Numbered from the stretch's first letter, positions 17,524 through 27,540 are shown. The stretch is DNA of 64,000 nt from JAUIAI01 sp041396585 (GCA_041396585.1 JAWKYG010000002.1:248001-312000), one strand, 5' to 3'. A program made the numbers and translations. The notes: a model not told the origin generated them from the sequence alone.

Positions 17524-19812
17524 ATGTCATTGTCCACCGTCCTGTTCCGCCCCGGCATGAACCTGATGCATCGCATGCCGCTGCGTTTCAAACTGTGGCT
17601 GTTGCTGCTTCTGGTGGCGATTCCCGTCATTGCCACGATGGCACAGGTCATTCAGCGTGACATCGCGGATCTCCGCTGTGCGCGGCTGGCGGTGAGCGGG
17701 GCCGACCTGAATCGCAAGCTCGTCAAGGCGCTGTCGCTGACCTATCTCGGCCGTGATGCCGGGCCCCTTGTCACCGCCAGCGACGCATTGGTGGCCGCGC
17801 GCGAGGACAAGAATCTGATCGAGGGATGGCAGTCGATGCAGGCCTGGATGCGCGCCCAGCGCCAGGCTGAGCCCGGCGACGAGGCGCGCAACATCGAAGG
17901 GCTGCAACGCGCGACCTGGCGCGCCTTGATCGCGGGTGGCTATGCATTTCATTTGTTTACCGAGTCGATTGAGGAGACCGCGATCGTGGTCGACCTGATT
18001 CATGAGCGCTTGCCGCTGATCCTGACAGCCGCCCTGAGACTGCGGCTGGCGGTGTCGGGGCAATCGCGCGACCGCGCGCAGGTGAGCTCGCTGCAAAATG
18101 CCCTGGCGGCCGCCGTCGAGCAGGCCGTGGTGGTTCGTAGTTCGGGCACACCGCGGGGCGTGGAGCTCGAGCCATCGCTGCAGGCCGTCGTCGACTCGGC
18201 GCGCGATATCGAGGGCGCACATCCGGATCTGCTGGATTCGACCAGTCTGGACTCGCTGATCAATTTCACGTTCTCGGCGCACGATGAATTCGCCCGCAAC
18301 TTTCACGGCTTGCTGGTGGCGCGCGCCAATACGCTCTCCACGGGCGTGTTGGCGCAGGCCGCCGTCGCCAGCCTGGCGCTGCTGCTGCTGAGCTACGCCC
18401 TGATCTCGATGATGCGCGCGATGTCCGAGTCTGTTCAAACCCTGCGCGACATCATCCATCATGTTGCCGACGGCGAACTGCGCTACGAGGACAAGGTGCC
18501 CGGGCGTGATGCGATTGCCCGGCTCGGGGTCACGCTCGATGAAATGACCGAGGATCTGTCGGTGCGTGTCGGCAAGATTCGTAGCGAGGCAATCGCGGTC
18601 TGGATGGCCGCGGACTCGATTGCCGATGCCAATCGCGAGTTGCTCGATCGCACCGAGCTCACCGCGGCCAGCCTTACCCAGACCACCTCCAGCGTGCAGG
18701 CGCTGGACAAATCCGTCAGTGAAACCGCCAGTTCCGCCCAGCAGACCCAGGGGCTGGTGACGCAGGTAAAGACTGTGGCAGAGGGTAGCGTCGGCATTGT
18801 CGGGGAAGCTGTGCAGACCATGCAGGCACTGCAGATCGACGCCGGCAAGATGGTGGAGATCATCGGTGCGATCGACGGCATCGCCTTCCAGACCAACATT
18901 CTGGCGCTCAATGCCTCGGTGGAGGCGGCCCGCGCTGGGGTTGCCGGGCGGGGTTTCGCGGTGGTGGCCGAGGAGGTTCGTTCGCTGGCACAACGTTGTG
19001 CGGAGTCGGCGCATCAGGTGCGAGAGTTGATCGAGCGCTCGAATGCGCGCGTCGAGAAGGGCGCGATCGGTATCGAAGCGGTCAGCAGGTCGCTCGACGA
19101 GATCGTCGGCGGCGTGCGTCAGGCGGCCGAGAATATCGCGGTGATTGCCGGCAGCGCGGTGACACAGAGCGGATCCCTGCACGAGATCACCGAAGCGGTG
19201 AACAGACTCGAATCGCTCTCGCAAATGAGCGCCACGATGGTGGATCGATCGCTGCGTGCCGCCGAGGCCTTGAGCCTGCGCTCATCGGGTTTGTCGGAAG
19301 CGGTGCACGGCATGCGGCTGCGCTTCGGAACGGCCGACGAGGCCTATGAGATGCTGATCAAAGCCAAGGAGTTCCTCGAGAAAAACGGTCTTGCGGTGGC
19401 GCGCTCGGCGATGCACGATGCCAACGGAGAGTTTCAAGACCGCGATCTCTATATCTTCGGCTTCGACCGCGAGCGCAACTTCGAGATCTACGGGTCCGAT
19501 CCTTCCAAGACCGTCAACACCAAGCTCGAAGACCTCGATGGCGTCGACGGGATGAAGCTGTTCAATGACGCCTGTCAGGCGGCCGATGTCGGCGGGGGCT
19601 GGGTCGAGTACAACGTTCGCAGCCGCTACAACGGCCGGGTCGTTCCCAAGATCAGCTATGTGCTCGCGGTCGGCAACATGATTCTTGGCTGTGGTGTGTA
19701 CAAGCCTGTGCCGAAACACGAGCGTGAAACAGGCCAGAAGGCTTTGCTGACGCATGACCGGCAGACATCGGAGCCGGCGGCGGTGACGGGCGCCGAGCCG
19801 GTCGCCGCATGA
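17524..19812 (+). CDS. Methyl-accepting chemotaxis protein with C-terminal Cache-like region
   Basis: A 762-residue chemoreceptor. TM1 is at residues about 16-38 (LWLLLLLVAIPVIATM). A roughly 230-residue mostly helical periplasmic region follows, then TM2 at about 275-297, a HAMP-like segment with DGELRYEDKVPGRD, and the MCP signalling hairpin with tip IDGIAFQTNILALNASVEA (about 449). After the hairpin, residues about 606-745 contain AMHDANGEFQ, LYIFGFDRERNFEIYG, and VLAVGNMILGCGVYKP, which resemble a Cache-type ligand domain placed in the cytoplasm. The in-frame upstream ATG at 17404 is less likely. There are no neighbouring che genes. Confidence 0.88.
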   Translation: MSLSTVLFRPGMNLMHRMPLRFKLWLLLLLVAIPVIATMAQVIQRDIADLRCARLAVSGADLNRKLVKALSLTYLGRDAGPLVTASDALVAAREDKNLIEGWQSMQAWMRAQRQAEPGDEARNIEGLQRATWRALIAGGYAFHLFTESIEETAIVVDLIHERLPLILTAALRLRLAVSGQSRDRAQVSSLQNALAAAVEQAVVVRSSGTPRGVELEPSLQAVVDSARDIEGAHPDLLDSTSLDSLINFTFSAHDEFARNFHGLLVARANTLSTGVLAQAAVASLALLLLSYALISMMRAMSESVQTLRDIIHHVADGELRYEDKVPGRDAIARLGVTLDEMTEDLSVRVGKIRSEAIAVWMAADSIADANRELLDRTELTAASLTQTTSSVQALDKSVSETASSAQQTQGLVTQVKTVAEGSVGIVGEAVQTMQALQIDAGKMVEIIGAIDGIAFQTNILALNASVEAARAGVAGRGFAVVAEEVRSLAQRCAESAHQVRELIERSNARVEKGAIGIEAVSRSLDEIVGGVRQAAENIAVIAGSAVTQSGSLHEITEAVNRLESLSQMSATMVDRSLRAAEALSLRSSGLSEAVHGMRLRFGTADEAYEMLIKAKEFLEKNGLAVARSAMHDANGEFQDRDLYIFGFDRERNFEIYGSDPSKTVNTKLEDLDGVDGMKLFNDACQAADVGGGWVEYNVRSRYNGRVVPKISYVLAVGNMILGCGVYKPVPKHERETGQKALLTHDRQTSEPAAVTGAEPVAA

Positions 19813-19997
19813 GCGACTGAACGAACCGGGCCAGCGTGCCCCGGCGGCGCCGGCCGGTTACGTCCGATCAACCCGCCGGTGCCCGGTCGCCGCGGTGGTA
19901 TGCTTGGGCTCGGAACCCTCCCCAGAGCGTGGGGCGGCGTTTCCGCGGCAAGCGCCGGCATCTGCCCGGCGGGCGCCATCCGCTGGAGGCATACCCC

Positions 19998-20810
19998 GTG
20001 TACGAATTTCACTATGAACGGCCCGCCGATCTCTCGGCGGCCCGCCGGTTGCTCGACGACCATCCCGAGGCCAAGCTGCTGGCCGGTGGCATGACCCTCG
20101 TGCCGTCGCTGAAGATGCGTCTGAGCGCGCCGAGCCACCTGCTCGACATCTCCCGTCTGCCAGAGCTGTCGGATGTGGCGCTCGCTGCGCATGGGCTGAG
20201 CATCGGTGCCGCGGTCACACACGCCCGCATTGCCCGTGATGCAGCGATCGGCAAGGCGGTTCCCGCGCTTGCAGCCATGGCCGGCTGCATCGGCGACCCG
20301 CAGGTGCGTGCCCGCGGCACCATCGGTGGCGCACTGGCCAACAATGATCCTGCGGCCGACTATCCGGCGGCGCTTTTGGCAATCGGCGAGCGCCTGCGCA
20401 CCGACCGGCGCGAGATCGCGGTCGATGACTTCCTGCAGGGCATGTTCACCACGGCGCTGCAGGACGACGAGATTCTGTGTGCGGTCGAATTCCGCATCCC
20501 ACAACGCGCTGCCTATGCGAAGTTCGCCCATCCGGCCAGCGGGTATGCGATGACCGGGGTCATGGTGGCGCAGTTCGATGACGGGGTACGGGTTGGCGTG
20601 ACCGGCGCGGCGCCCTGTGCATTTCGCTGGCAGGCGGCCGAGCAGGCATTGGACGCTGATTTTTCCGAGCACGCGCTCGCCGGACTGACCCTGCCCGCGG
20701 ACGGTCTGAACGAGGATCTGCACGCCCCCGCCGTGTATCGTGCCCACCTGGTGTCGGTGATGGCCCGTCGCGCGGTAGCCGCCTGTATCGCCGGCCGCGC
20801 CAGCGCCTGA
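19998..20810 (+). CDS. Molybdenum hydroxylase FAD-binding subunit (CoxM-like)
   Basis: A 270-residue medium subunit of the xanthine dehydrogenase/CO dehydrogenase superfamily. FAD-binding motifs LLAGGMTLVPSLKMRL (about residue 31) and GTIGGALANNDPAADYPA (about 108) are present, followed by a CO_deh_flav_C-type C-terminus. The frame runs further upstream, but the GTG at 19998 with GGAGG 8 bases before it fits the family N-terminus YEFHYERP. It transfers electrons from the FeS subunit to an acceptor. It is the first gene of a three-gene unit (M-S-L order). Confidence 0.9.
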   Translation: MYEFHYERPADLSAARRLLDDHPEAKLLAGGMTLVPSLKMRLSAPSHLLDISRLPELSDVALAAHGLSIGAAVTHARIARDAAIGKAVPALAAMAGCIGDPQVRARGTIGGALANNDPAADYPAALLAIGERLRTDRREIAVDDFLQGMFTTALQDDEILCAVEFRIPQRAAYAKFAHPASGYAMTGVMVAQFDDGVRVGVTGAAPCAFRWQAAEQALDADFSEHALAGLTLPADGLNEDLHAPAVYRAHLVSVMARRAVAACIAGRASA

Positions 20811-20836
20811 ACCCGACGCCTGATAGGACCCGACCG

Positions 20837-21313
20837 ATGAGAACCGTCTCCCTGCGCGTCAATGGCGCCGAACACACGTTACAGATCGAAGACCGAACCC
20901 TGTTGGTAGAGGCGCTGCGTGAGCACCTTGGCCTGACCGGCACCCATGTGGGTTGCGACACCAGCCAGTGCGGCTGTTGCACCGTCCACCTGGATGGCAG
21001 CGCGGTCAAATCATGCTCGATGCTGGCCGTTCAGGCCGAGGGCAGCGAGATCCTCACGATCGAGGGGCTGGCCGAGCCCGAGGCCCTGCATCCGGTGCAG
21101 CAGGCGTTCTCTGCCTGTCACGGGCTGCAGTGCGGCTTTTGCACGCCCGGCATGATCATGGCGGCTGTGGATCTGCTCAATCAGCATCCTGACCCCACCG
21201 ATGAGCAGATCCGCGAAGGGCTGGCGGGCAATCTCTGCCGCTGCACGGGCTATGTGAACATCGAGGCCGCGGTGCGCGCGGCCGCCAATCAGATGCGGGA
21301 GGCTGGTCGATGA
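20837..21313 (+). CDS. Molybdenum hydroxylase [2Fe-2S] subunit (CoxS-like)
   Basis: A 158-residue small subunit. Plant-ferredoxin-type cluster cysteines occur in GCDTSQCGCCTVHLDG (about 37-52) with a fourth in KSC. The second cluster domain carries CGFCTPGM and NLCRCTGY. It carries electrons from the molybdenum site to FAD. It lies 26 bases after the FAD subunit and overlaps the large subunit by 4 bases (ATGA). Confidence 0.95.
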   Translation: MRTVSLRVNGAEHTLQIEDRTLLVEALREHLGLTGTHVGCDTSQCGCCTVHLDGSAVKSCSMLAVQAEGSEILTIEGLAEPEALHPVQQAFSACHGLQCGFCTPGMIMAAVDLLNQHPDPTDEQIREGLAGNLCRCTGYVNIEAAVRAAANQMREAGR

Positions 21314-23592
21314 CGCTGCTTCGCCATGAAGACCTGCGCCTGATCACCGGGCGCGGGCATTTCACTTCTGACTGGCAGCTGGCCGGTCAGGTTCATGCAG
21401 TCATCGTGCGCTCGGATCGTGCGCACGCGCGGCTGCTTGCCATCGACGCCGAGGCCGCCCGCGCGGCGCCGGGCGTGCTCGCGGTGTACACCGCGGCCGA
21501 TGTCGCGCAGGCCGGCCTGAGCCCCGTGCCGTCCGGGCCCGATCTCAAGGGCGTGGGCGGCGCGGCGCAGCGCAAGAAACCCTTGCCGGTGCTCGCGACC
21601 GACCAGGTCAACTTCGTGGGCCAACCCGTGGCCATGGTGGTTGCCGAGCGGCTTGCGCAGGCCCGCGACGCGGCCGAGCTGGTGGTCGTCGAATACGAAG
21701 ACCTGCCGGCGGTGGTCGATGTTCGCGCTGCGTTGGCCGCCGATTCGCCGCGTGTCCATGACGACATCGAAGGCAATCTGTCGCTGCACTTCGAGAACGG
21801 AGATGCCGCGGCCACCGAGGCCGCGTTCGCGCGTGCCGCCAAAGTGAGCACGCTCGAGGTCCTCAGCCAGCGCCTGGCCGGCGCGCCGATGGAGCTGCGC
21901 GCGGCCACGGCCAGCCACGATCCGGCGCGGGACGTGACCACGGTCTATACCCCGACCCAGGGTTTGCTGGGCATGCGCGCCTCCCTGGGTGCGATGACCG
22001 GCATTGCCGCCGACAAGCTCGAGGTGATCGCCGAGGATGTCGGCGGTTCCTTCGGCTTGCGCGGCGGCAGCTACCCCGAGACGGCGCTGGTTGTGATGGC
22101 GGCCCGTCAGCTCGGCCGACCGGTGCGCTGGTGCGCGACACGCGCAGAACTGTTCGCCGGCGAGTGGCATGGTCGTGCGCTCACCCTGACGGGCTCGATC
22201 GCCCTGGATGCCCAGAACAATATTCTTGCGATCCGCTTCGAGGATCTGGTCGATCTGGGTGCCTACAACTGCTACTTTGGCGGCTTCATCGGCACCAACA
22301 ATCTGTCGGTCACGATGGGAGGCACCTACCGGGTGCCGGCGCTGTACATGCAGTCGCGCCTGGTGTTCACGAACAAGGTCCCGGTGTCCGCCTATCGTGG
22401 CGCCGGCCGCCCGGACATCGCGTTCGCCATTGAACGGCTGATCGACCATGCGGCGGCAGAGCATGGCCTTGACCGCGCCGAGTTCCGACGCCGCAACTTC
22501 ATTCCCGTCGACGCGTTTCCGTACACCACCCCGAACGGTACGGTCTATGACTGCGGAGATTTCGCGGCCGTCATGGACAAGGCTCTGAAGCTGGCCGATT
22601 ACGCGGGTTTCGAGGCGCGCCGCGGTGAGGCGGCTGCCCGCGGGCGCCTGCGCGGCATCGGTTTTGGCTGCTATCTGGAGAAATCCGGGGCGGGCGGCGC
22701 ACCCAGCGACCAGGTTTCCGGGCGCTTCTCGCCAGACGGCCGCCTCATGCTGTACGCGGTGACCGGCCCGTCGGGGCAGGGCCACGAGACCTCTTTCGCG
22801 CAGATCGTCGGCTCCGGGCTGGGCATGTCCACCGAGCTGATCGGTTATCGTGCCGGTGATCCTTCGCGCCAGCTGGTCGGCAACGGCACCGGCGGCTCCC
22901 GGTCTCTGTATGGCGCGGGTTCCGCGTTCAAGAATCTGGCACAGGTCATTCTGGAGAAGGCGCGTACGGCAGCCGCGGCGCGACTGGACGTGCCCGCTGA
23001 GGCCTTGTCATTCGAGGCCGGGCGCTTCATGTCCGACGACGGCCGCGCGCTGTCGATCTCGGATCTGGTGCGCGAGCTGGCGCCCGCCGACGGCGGCCCG
23101 CACCCGCTCGATAGCGACGCCCACACGATTACGGGGGCCAACTATCCGAACGGTTGCCACGTGGCCGAGATCGAGATCGATCCTGATACCGGCACCACCG
23201 AATTGCTCGCCTACACGGCGGTCGATGACCTTGGCAACATCGTGTCTCCGGAGCTGGTTCGCGGCCAGGTGCACGGTGGCGTGGTGCAGGGCGCAGGACA
23301 GGCTTTTCTCGAACAGATCGTCTACGACGAGCAGGGGCAGTTGCTGACCGGCAGCTTCATGGATTACGGCATGCCGCGCGCCGGTGGCATCGCCCGGTTC
23401 GTCGTCGATCCCTATCCGGTACCCACCGCATTGAACGAACTGGGTGCCAAGGGCGTCGGCGAATCGGGCTGTTCCGGCTCGATGCCGGCAATCTCGAACG
23501 CGATGGCCGATGCGCTGCGCGCGCGCGGGCTTGGCCCGATCGATATGCCGTTCACCCCGGCACGTGTCTGGCAGACCTTGCAGTCCGCCTAG
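21310..23592 (+). CDS. Molybdenum hydroxylase large subunit, molybdopterin-binding
   Basis: A 760-residue catalytic subunit. Moco-binding landmarks include GGSFGLRGGSYPE, the active-site loop VSAYRGAGRPDIAFAIERL, TGPSGQGHETSF, and the conserved glutamate region GAKGVGESGCSGSMPA. The loop lacks the AYRCSFR signature of form I CO dehydrogenase, so this is not a CO oxidiser; it is probably an aldehyde or N-heterocycle hydroxylase. Gene order and overlap show an M-S-L operon. No Moco insertion chaperone gene is adjacent. Confidence 0.92.
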   Translation: MTLLRHEDLRLITGRGHFTSDWQLAGQVHAVIVRSDRAHARLLAIDAEAARAAPGVLAVYTAADVAQAGLSPVPSGPDLKGVGGAAQRKKPLPVLATDQVNFVGQPVAMVVAERLAQARDAAELVVVEYEDLPAVVDVRAALAADSPRVHDDIEGNLSLHFENGDAAATEAAFARAAKVSTLEVLSQRLAGAPMELRAATASHDPARDVTTVYTPTQGLLGMRASLGAMTGIAADKLEVIAEDVGGSFGLRGGSYPETALVVMAARQLGRPVRWCATRAELFAGEWHGRALTLTGSIALDAQNNILAIRFEDLVDLGAYNCYFGGFIGTNNLSVTMGGTYRVPALYMQSRLVFTNKVPVSAYRGAGRPDIAFAIERLIDHAAAEHGLDRAEFRRRNFIPVDAFPYTTPNGTVYDCGDFAAVMDKALKLADYAGFEARRGEAAARGRLRGIGFGCYLEKSGAGGAPSDQVSGRFSPDGRLMLYAVTGPSGQGHETSFAQIVGSGLGMSTELIGYRAGDPSRQLVGNGTGGSRSLYGAGSAFKNLAQVILEKARTAAAARLDVPAEALSFEAGRFMSDDGRALSISDLVRELAPADGGPHPLDSDAHTITGANYPNGCHVAEIEIDPDTGTTELLAYTAVDDLGNIVSPELVRGQVHGGVVQGAGQAFLEQIVYDEQGQLLTGSFMDYGMPRAGGIARFVVDPYPVPTALNELGAKGVGESGCSGSMPAISNAMADALRARGLGPIDMPFTPARVWQTLQSA

Positions 23593-23601
23593 AGCGGTCG
23601 G

Positions 23602-23646
23602 CGCCGCGAGCATGCGGTGCGCCAGGCGCGCCTCATGCTCGCGGCG
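23602..23646. terminator. Long hairpin between convergent genes
   Basis: CGCCGCGAGCATG (23602-23614) and CATGCTCGCGGCG (23634-23646) form a perfect 13-bp stem. The 19-base loop can fold further. It fills the 67-bp gap between the convergent molybdenum hydroxylase and chemoreceptor genes, so it could end both transcripts. No T-run is present. Confidence 0.6.
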
Positions 23647-23659
23647 AGCGCGAGGCGCT

Positions 23660-26056
23660 TCATTCCATGACCTTGAACTGGCTCACCGTCTCCTCGAGAA
23701 TGCGCGCCTGATTCACGAGTGAATTGTTCGACTCGGTGATCTGGGCGGCCAGAGACGCACTGTGCTCGGTGGAGTCTTCGAGCTGCCGGATCGTGTCATT
23801 GACCGCATTGACGGCCGAGGACTGGGCGAGCGAGCCATTGGAGATCTGCTCGATCAGTTCCGTGGTCTCTTGCACTTCGGTGGCGATGCTCTCGATCCGC
23901 TCGCCGGCGCGAGTGACCAGCGCGGAGCCGGCCTCGACCTGCTCCACGTTCGCAGTGATGATGCGGTCGATCTCCTGAGCGGCGTCGGCACTGCGGCTGG
24001 CCAGTGAGCGAACCTCGGCGGCAACCACCGCGAAGCCTCTGCCCTGGGTTCCGGCCCGCGCCGCCTCGACCGATGCATTGAGCGCCAGGATGTTGGTCTG
24101 GAAGGCGATGCTGTTGATCACCTCGATGATGTTCTTGATCTCTTCGGCGCCGCTTTGCACCTGGGCCATCGATTGCACGGCATCGCTCATGATCTCGCGC
24201 CCCTGGGCGGCGGCCTCATTGGCCGAACGCGAGCGATCCGAGGCGTCGGACGCGGCCTTTGCGCCCTGGCTGGCCAGCTCGGCCATTTCGCCCACTGATT
24301 CCGCCGCCGCGTGCAGGCTGCTCGCCTGATCGCTGGTGCGCAGGGTGAGGTTGCTATTGCCCGAGGAGATTTCCTCGACACTTTGCCGAACCGAGGCCGC
24401 GGATTCGCGAATTCGCAGCACGGAGCCCGAGAGGCGCTCGACCATCGTCTTTAGCGCGCCCATCAGCTGGCCGATCTCGTCCGCGCTTTGTTTGGTGTGA
24501 ATCGGTCTCAGTTGACCGCTGGCGATGTCGGTCACGACTTTCACCGCCGCATCCAGCCGCGAGCGTATCGAACCGATCAGACGGAAGCTCATCAGCCCCT
24601 GCGTCACGGCGGTGATCGCCGCGATGGCCACCACCAGCAGCCATGCGCGATTGATGCCGCTATCGACATTGCTGGCGATGGCAGCCTGGCGGCGGTCGAT
24701 TGCGGCAATCGCGTCCGCGCTCTTGGCGCGCTCCGAGCGCACGAATGCGCGCAGGGCGACCAGGGACGCATCCAGCTCGCCCTGGACGTCCAGGGTGGAA
24801 TTTCTTGCCTCCTGGATGCCGTCGGTGGCGGCCAGCCACTGGCTGACCGACGCGGACAGTCGTTCAGCTGCCATGCGGAACGGAATCAGGCGATTCTCGG
24901 CGAACAGCTTGCCGGCCGCCTCGAGCGAACCATGCAGCTTACCGAGAATGCCTTTGAGCGATGCGGTGCGTGTCTCGAGCGCCTCGCGATTGGCCGCGAT
25001 AAACACATCGGCAAGCGCGTTCTCCGCCATCGACATCAGATGGGTGATCTCGCTCAGCCCGGCGACGATGCTCTCTTTGTTGCTGTCGTTGGCCGTGTTC
25101 AGGCTGAGCAGCGCATCCAGTGTCTTCTGGCTTGCCTGTGCCGCCTCGGCCAGTGACTGCTCGTGCGCATCGAGCGCCTTGGCCCAGGCAACAGTCTTGG
25201 CCAGGAAGGCGGCAACCTGATCCTTGTATCGCTTGATCGTTTGCTCAGTGTTGTCGAAGGCCCGCCGGCGCAGCGCGAGCAGGCCGCTGGTGTCATCGTT
25301 GAGCCAGGTGGCGATGACATTGTCCTTGATGTCCAGCTCGGCGAGCAGGCCCGCGGTATGCTGATCGACCAGAAAGGGCTCGAAGCGATTGGCCAGGGTT
25401 GTCGCGCGTCGCTGAATGGCTTTCAGGCCGCCGAAGTCGTCCAGGCCCTGCAAGGCATAGCTGACCGACTCCGACTCCTTCAACAGCATCTGCAACGAAA
25501 GCACGTCGCGCTGGAAGGTGACCAGATCCGCGTTCTTGCGGCGCTCCGAGTCGGCCTTGTCGGCGGCCAGGCGGGAGAGCATCTTGGCGCCCATCTCGAT
25601 GCGCGGCAGCAAGGCCTTGGTGCTCAGCATGTTGCGCTTGGCCTGTTCGCGCGCATCATTGTCACGGTTTCGCGCCTCGAGGCGCTGCTGCACCAGCTGG
25701 GTGACCTGCTGTTCGAAACGCTCGAGGTCTCGCCCGCCGACGCTCATCGAACCATCGAGCCGTGTGCCCTGTTCACGCAACTTGGCCAGTTCGGCCCGGT
25801 ATTTTCCGACCTCGCGACGCGCCAGGTCTACCGTCTCGGCGTCCTGGGCACGAGTCATGTCCAGAATGGCCGAGACGACCCGTTCGGCGGTGCCGTCCAT
25901 GCGTACGATGACATTCTGGAGCGGCGTGATCGTATCCACCATCTGGCGCACATCCCGGCCGATCATGCTCAGGCTGAGCACGCCGGTGGAGGCCACCACG
26001 AACAGGGCACCGACGGCGATCGAGGATTGCAGAATCAGTCTTTGTGAGATCTTCAT
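23660..26056 (-). CDS. Methyl-accepting chemotaxis protein with large periplasmic domain
   Basis: A 798-residue chemoreceptor. TM1 is at about 10-30. A very large helical periplasmic region follows (about 31-470), then TM2 at about 472-495 (LLVVAIAAITAVTQGL), HAMP (DIASGQLRPIHTKQSADEIG), and the signalling hairpin with tip INSIAFQTNILALNASVEA (about 645). The protein ends soon after the hairpin, with no obvious CheR-binding pentapeptide. The start overlaps the stop of the periplasmic binding protein gene by 4 bases, so the two are translationally coupled. The binding protein may present ligand to this receptor; this is inference from context. Confidence 0.92.
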   Translation of the reverse strand: MKISQRLILQSSIAVGALFVVASTGVLSLSMIGRDVRQMVDTITPLQNVIVRMDGTAERVVSAILDMTRAQDAETVDLARREVGKYRAELAKLREQGTRLDGSMSVGGRDLERFEQQVTQLVQQRLEARNRDNDAREQAKRNMLSTKALLPRIEMGAKMLSRLAADKADSERRKNADLVTFQRDVLSLQMLLKESESVSYALQGLDDFGGLKAIQRRATTLANRFEPFLVDQHTAGLLAELDIKDNVIATWLNDDTSGLLALRRRAFDNTEQTIKRYKDQVAAFLAKTVAWAKALDAHEQSLAEAAQASQKTLDALLSLNTANDSNKESIVAGLSEITHLMSMAENALADVFIAANREALETRTASLKGILGKLHGSLEAAGKLFAENRLIPFRMAAERLSASVSQWLAATDGIQEARNSTLDVQGELDASLVALRAFVRSERAKSADAIAAIDRRQAAIASNVDSGINRAWLLVVAIAAITAVTQGLMSFRLIGSIRSRLDAAVKVVTDIASGQLRPIHTKQSADEIGQLMGALKTMVERLSGSVLRIRESAASVRQSVEEISSGNSNLTLRTSDQASSLHAAAESVGEMAELASQGAKAASDASDRSRSANEAAAQGREIMSDAVQSMAQVQSGAEEIKNIIEVINSIAFQTNILALNASVEAARAGTQGRGFAVVAAEVRSLASRSADAAQEIDRIITANVEQVEAGSALVTRAGERIESIATEVQETTELIEQISNGSLAQSSAVNAVNDTIRQLEDSTEHSASLAAQITESNNSLVNQARILEETVSQFKVME

Positions 26057-27207
26057 GGCTGGATCGAGGCGATGTTCATTGGGTTGGTCAGCATGCGTAG
26101 TTCGATCAGTGACGTGCTCTGGAAGGCCTGGTGATCGAAGGCGGTGAAGGCGAACGGGTCCGCACCATTGCCGGCATGGGGCCGCGCGGGGCGCTCCAAG
26201 GCCGCAATCAGCGACTGCGGATCGTCGATGTCATCGCCGCTACGGCGCAAGCCGGCAATGAGAATCTGGGTTGCCAGGCAGCCGTGTCGGCGGGCTGCAC
26301 GCATCAGGGGTGGCAGGTCGTGACCGATCAGCGCAAGGCAGGCGCGATTCACGATCGAGTCCTGGCGCTCGTCCGGCAGGATCTGGATGGCGCTGATCGC
26401 CGGCATGTCCAGATCAGGCCGGGCGGCCAGCAGCAGAGGGTCGCCTTCGGCGAGCAGGTACAGGTGCTTGCTCATGCCGGCATCGCGAAGCAATCCGCTC
26501 AAGGTGCCCGTCTGCGGGTCGGGGAGCGCGGTCAGAATGACTTCGGCATCGCTCGCACGCAGCTGTTCGATCACGCCATGCGGAGCCGATGCATCGAATC
26601 GGATCTCATCCAGGCGGGCATCGGGCAGCTGGCTTGCGCCCAACGCCCGACGGGTTCCGTCGCGGGCCGCATCACCGAGCGCGTCAGGCTGCAGAACCAG
26701 CGCGAAATGCCGTGTGCCGCGAGAGATGAGCAGACGGGCCAGGTTCTCCGCCTGACGGTCATGACCGGGGCCGATCGGAAAGGCCTCGCGGACTACCGGC
26801 CTGCGCAGCGCCCGATCGCCGCACATGGGGGCGATCACTGGAATCGACAGGCGCTCGGCCAGCGGTAGCAGCGCATAGGTGCTTGCACACCCCACCGGCG
26901 CAAGAAACGCCCGCACGAGATGCTGGTCGACCTGCTCGAAACCCTTCGCGATCGTGCGTACGGCGTCGCCGTGATCATCCCCCTGGATCAGTTCGATAGG
27001 GCGCCCTCGGACACCGCCGTGGGCATTGACCCAGTCGACCAGGGCAGCAGCGCCTTCGGCAATGGCGATTCCGATCGGCGCATTGGGTCCGCTTCGGGGC
27101 GTGATCACGCCGATAACCAGCGGCTCGTTCATTGCCTGGCCGGAAATCGCGGCACTGGGGGCGAGCAAGGTCAGAAGCAGGCTGAGGCAGATCTTTGCAA
27201 GGCTCAT
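26053..27207 (-). CDS. Periplasmic ligand-binding protein (Leu/Ile/Val-receptor type)
   Basis: A 384-residue protein from the ATG at 27207, with signal peptide SLAKICLSLLLTLLAPSAAISGQA. The mature part begins PLVIGVITPRSGPNAPIGIAIAEGAAALVDWVN, typical of branched-chain amino acid type (Peripla_BP_6-like) receptors. The frame extends upstream, but only this start yields a signal peptide. No ABC permease or ATPase genes are nearby; the only partner is the overlapping chemoreceptor gene. This suggests a sensory rather than transport role. Confidence 0.85.
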   Translation of the reverse strand: MSLAKICLSLLLTLLAPSAAISGQAMNEPLVIGVITPRSGPNAPIGIAIAEGAAALVDWVNAHGGVRGRPIELIQGDDHGDAVRTIAKGFEQVDQHLVRAFLAPVGCASTYALLPLAERLSIPVIAPMCGDRALRRPVVREAFPIGPGHDRQAENLARLLISRGTRHFALVLQPDALGDAARDGTRRALGASQLPDARLDEIRFDASAPHGVIEQLRASDAEVILTALPDPQTGTLSGLLRDAGMSKHLYLLAEGDPLLLAARPDLDMPAISAIQILPDERQDSIVNRACLALIGHDLPPLMRAARRHGCLATQILIAGLRRSGDDIDDPQSLIAALERPARPHAGNGADPFAFTAFDHQAFQSTSLIELRMLTNPMNIASIQP

Positions 27208-27540
27208 CGTGGGATCGAAAGCGGGTGATGCGTCCCGGGTCAGGTCGCGCGACCGATGACTCGGGGACTTGATCAGATTCTGGTGTGAGCCCCTGGCAGC
27301 CATCCGTCGATCAGTCGCGCTTGGCCGGTCTACTCCGATCCTGAGACCGTTCATCGGCGCGCACGGCTCGCTCGTGCTTCTGGCGATGCCATCCGCACGG
27401 GGCGCGAGGCTCTCGCACCGATGCAGGCTGACAACATTCGGGCGGTTTCGATCGGCCAGAACGCCCGCGCGTGCGGGGCGAATATCTGGGACGGGCGGTG
27501 CGATGTGACGCAAGCTTCGTTGCGCACATAGCTTCAGAGA
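27208..27540. other. Divergent gap upstream of DUF6502 gene
   Basis: This region holds the divergent 5' regions of the binding-protein gene and the DUF6502 gene. The only clear signal is the promoter/palindrome immediately to the right (27541-27569). No further gene is supported. Confidence 0.5.

Noticed and set aside
21310..23592. CO dehydrogenase large subunit
   Set aside because: The active-site loop reads AYRGAGRP, not the AYRCSFR of form I CO dehydrogenase.
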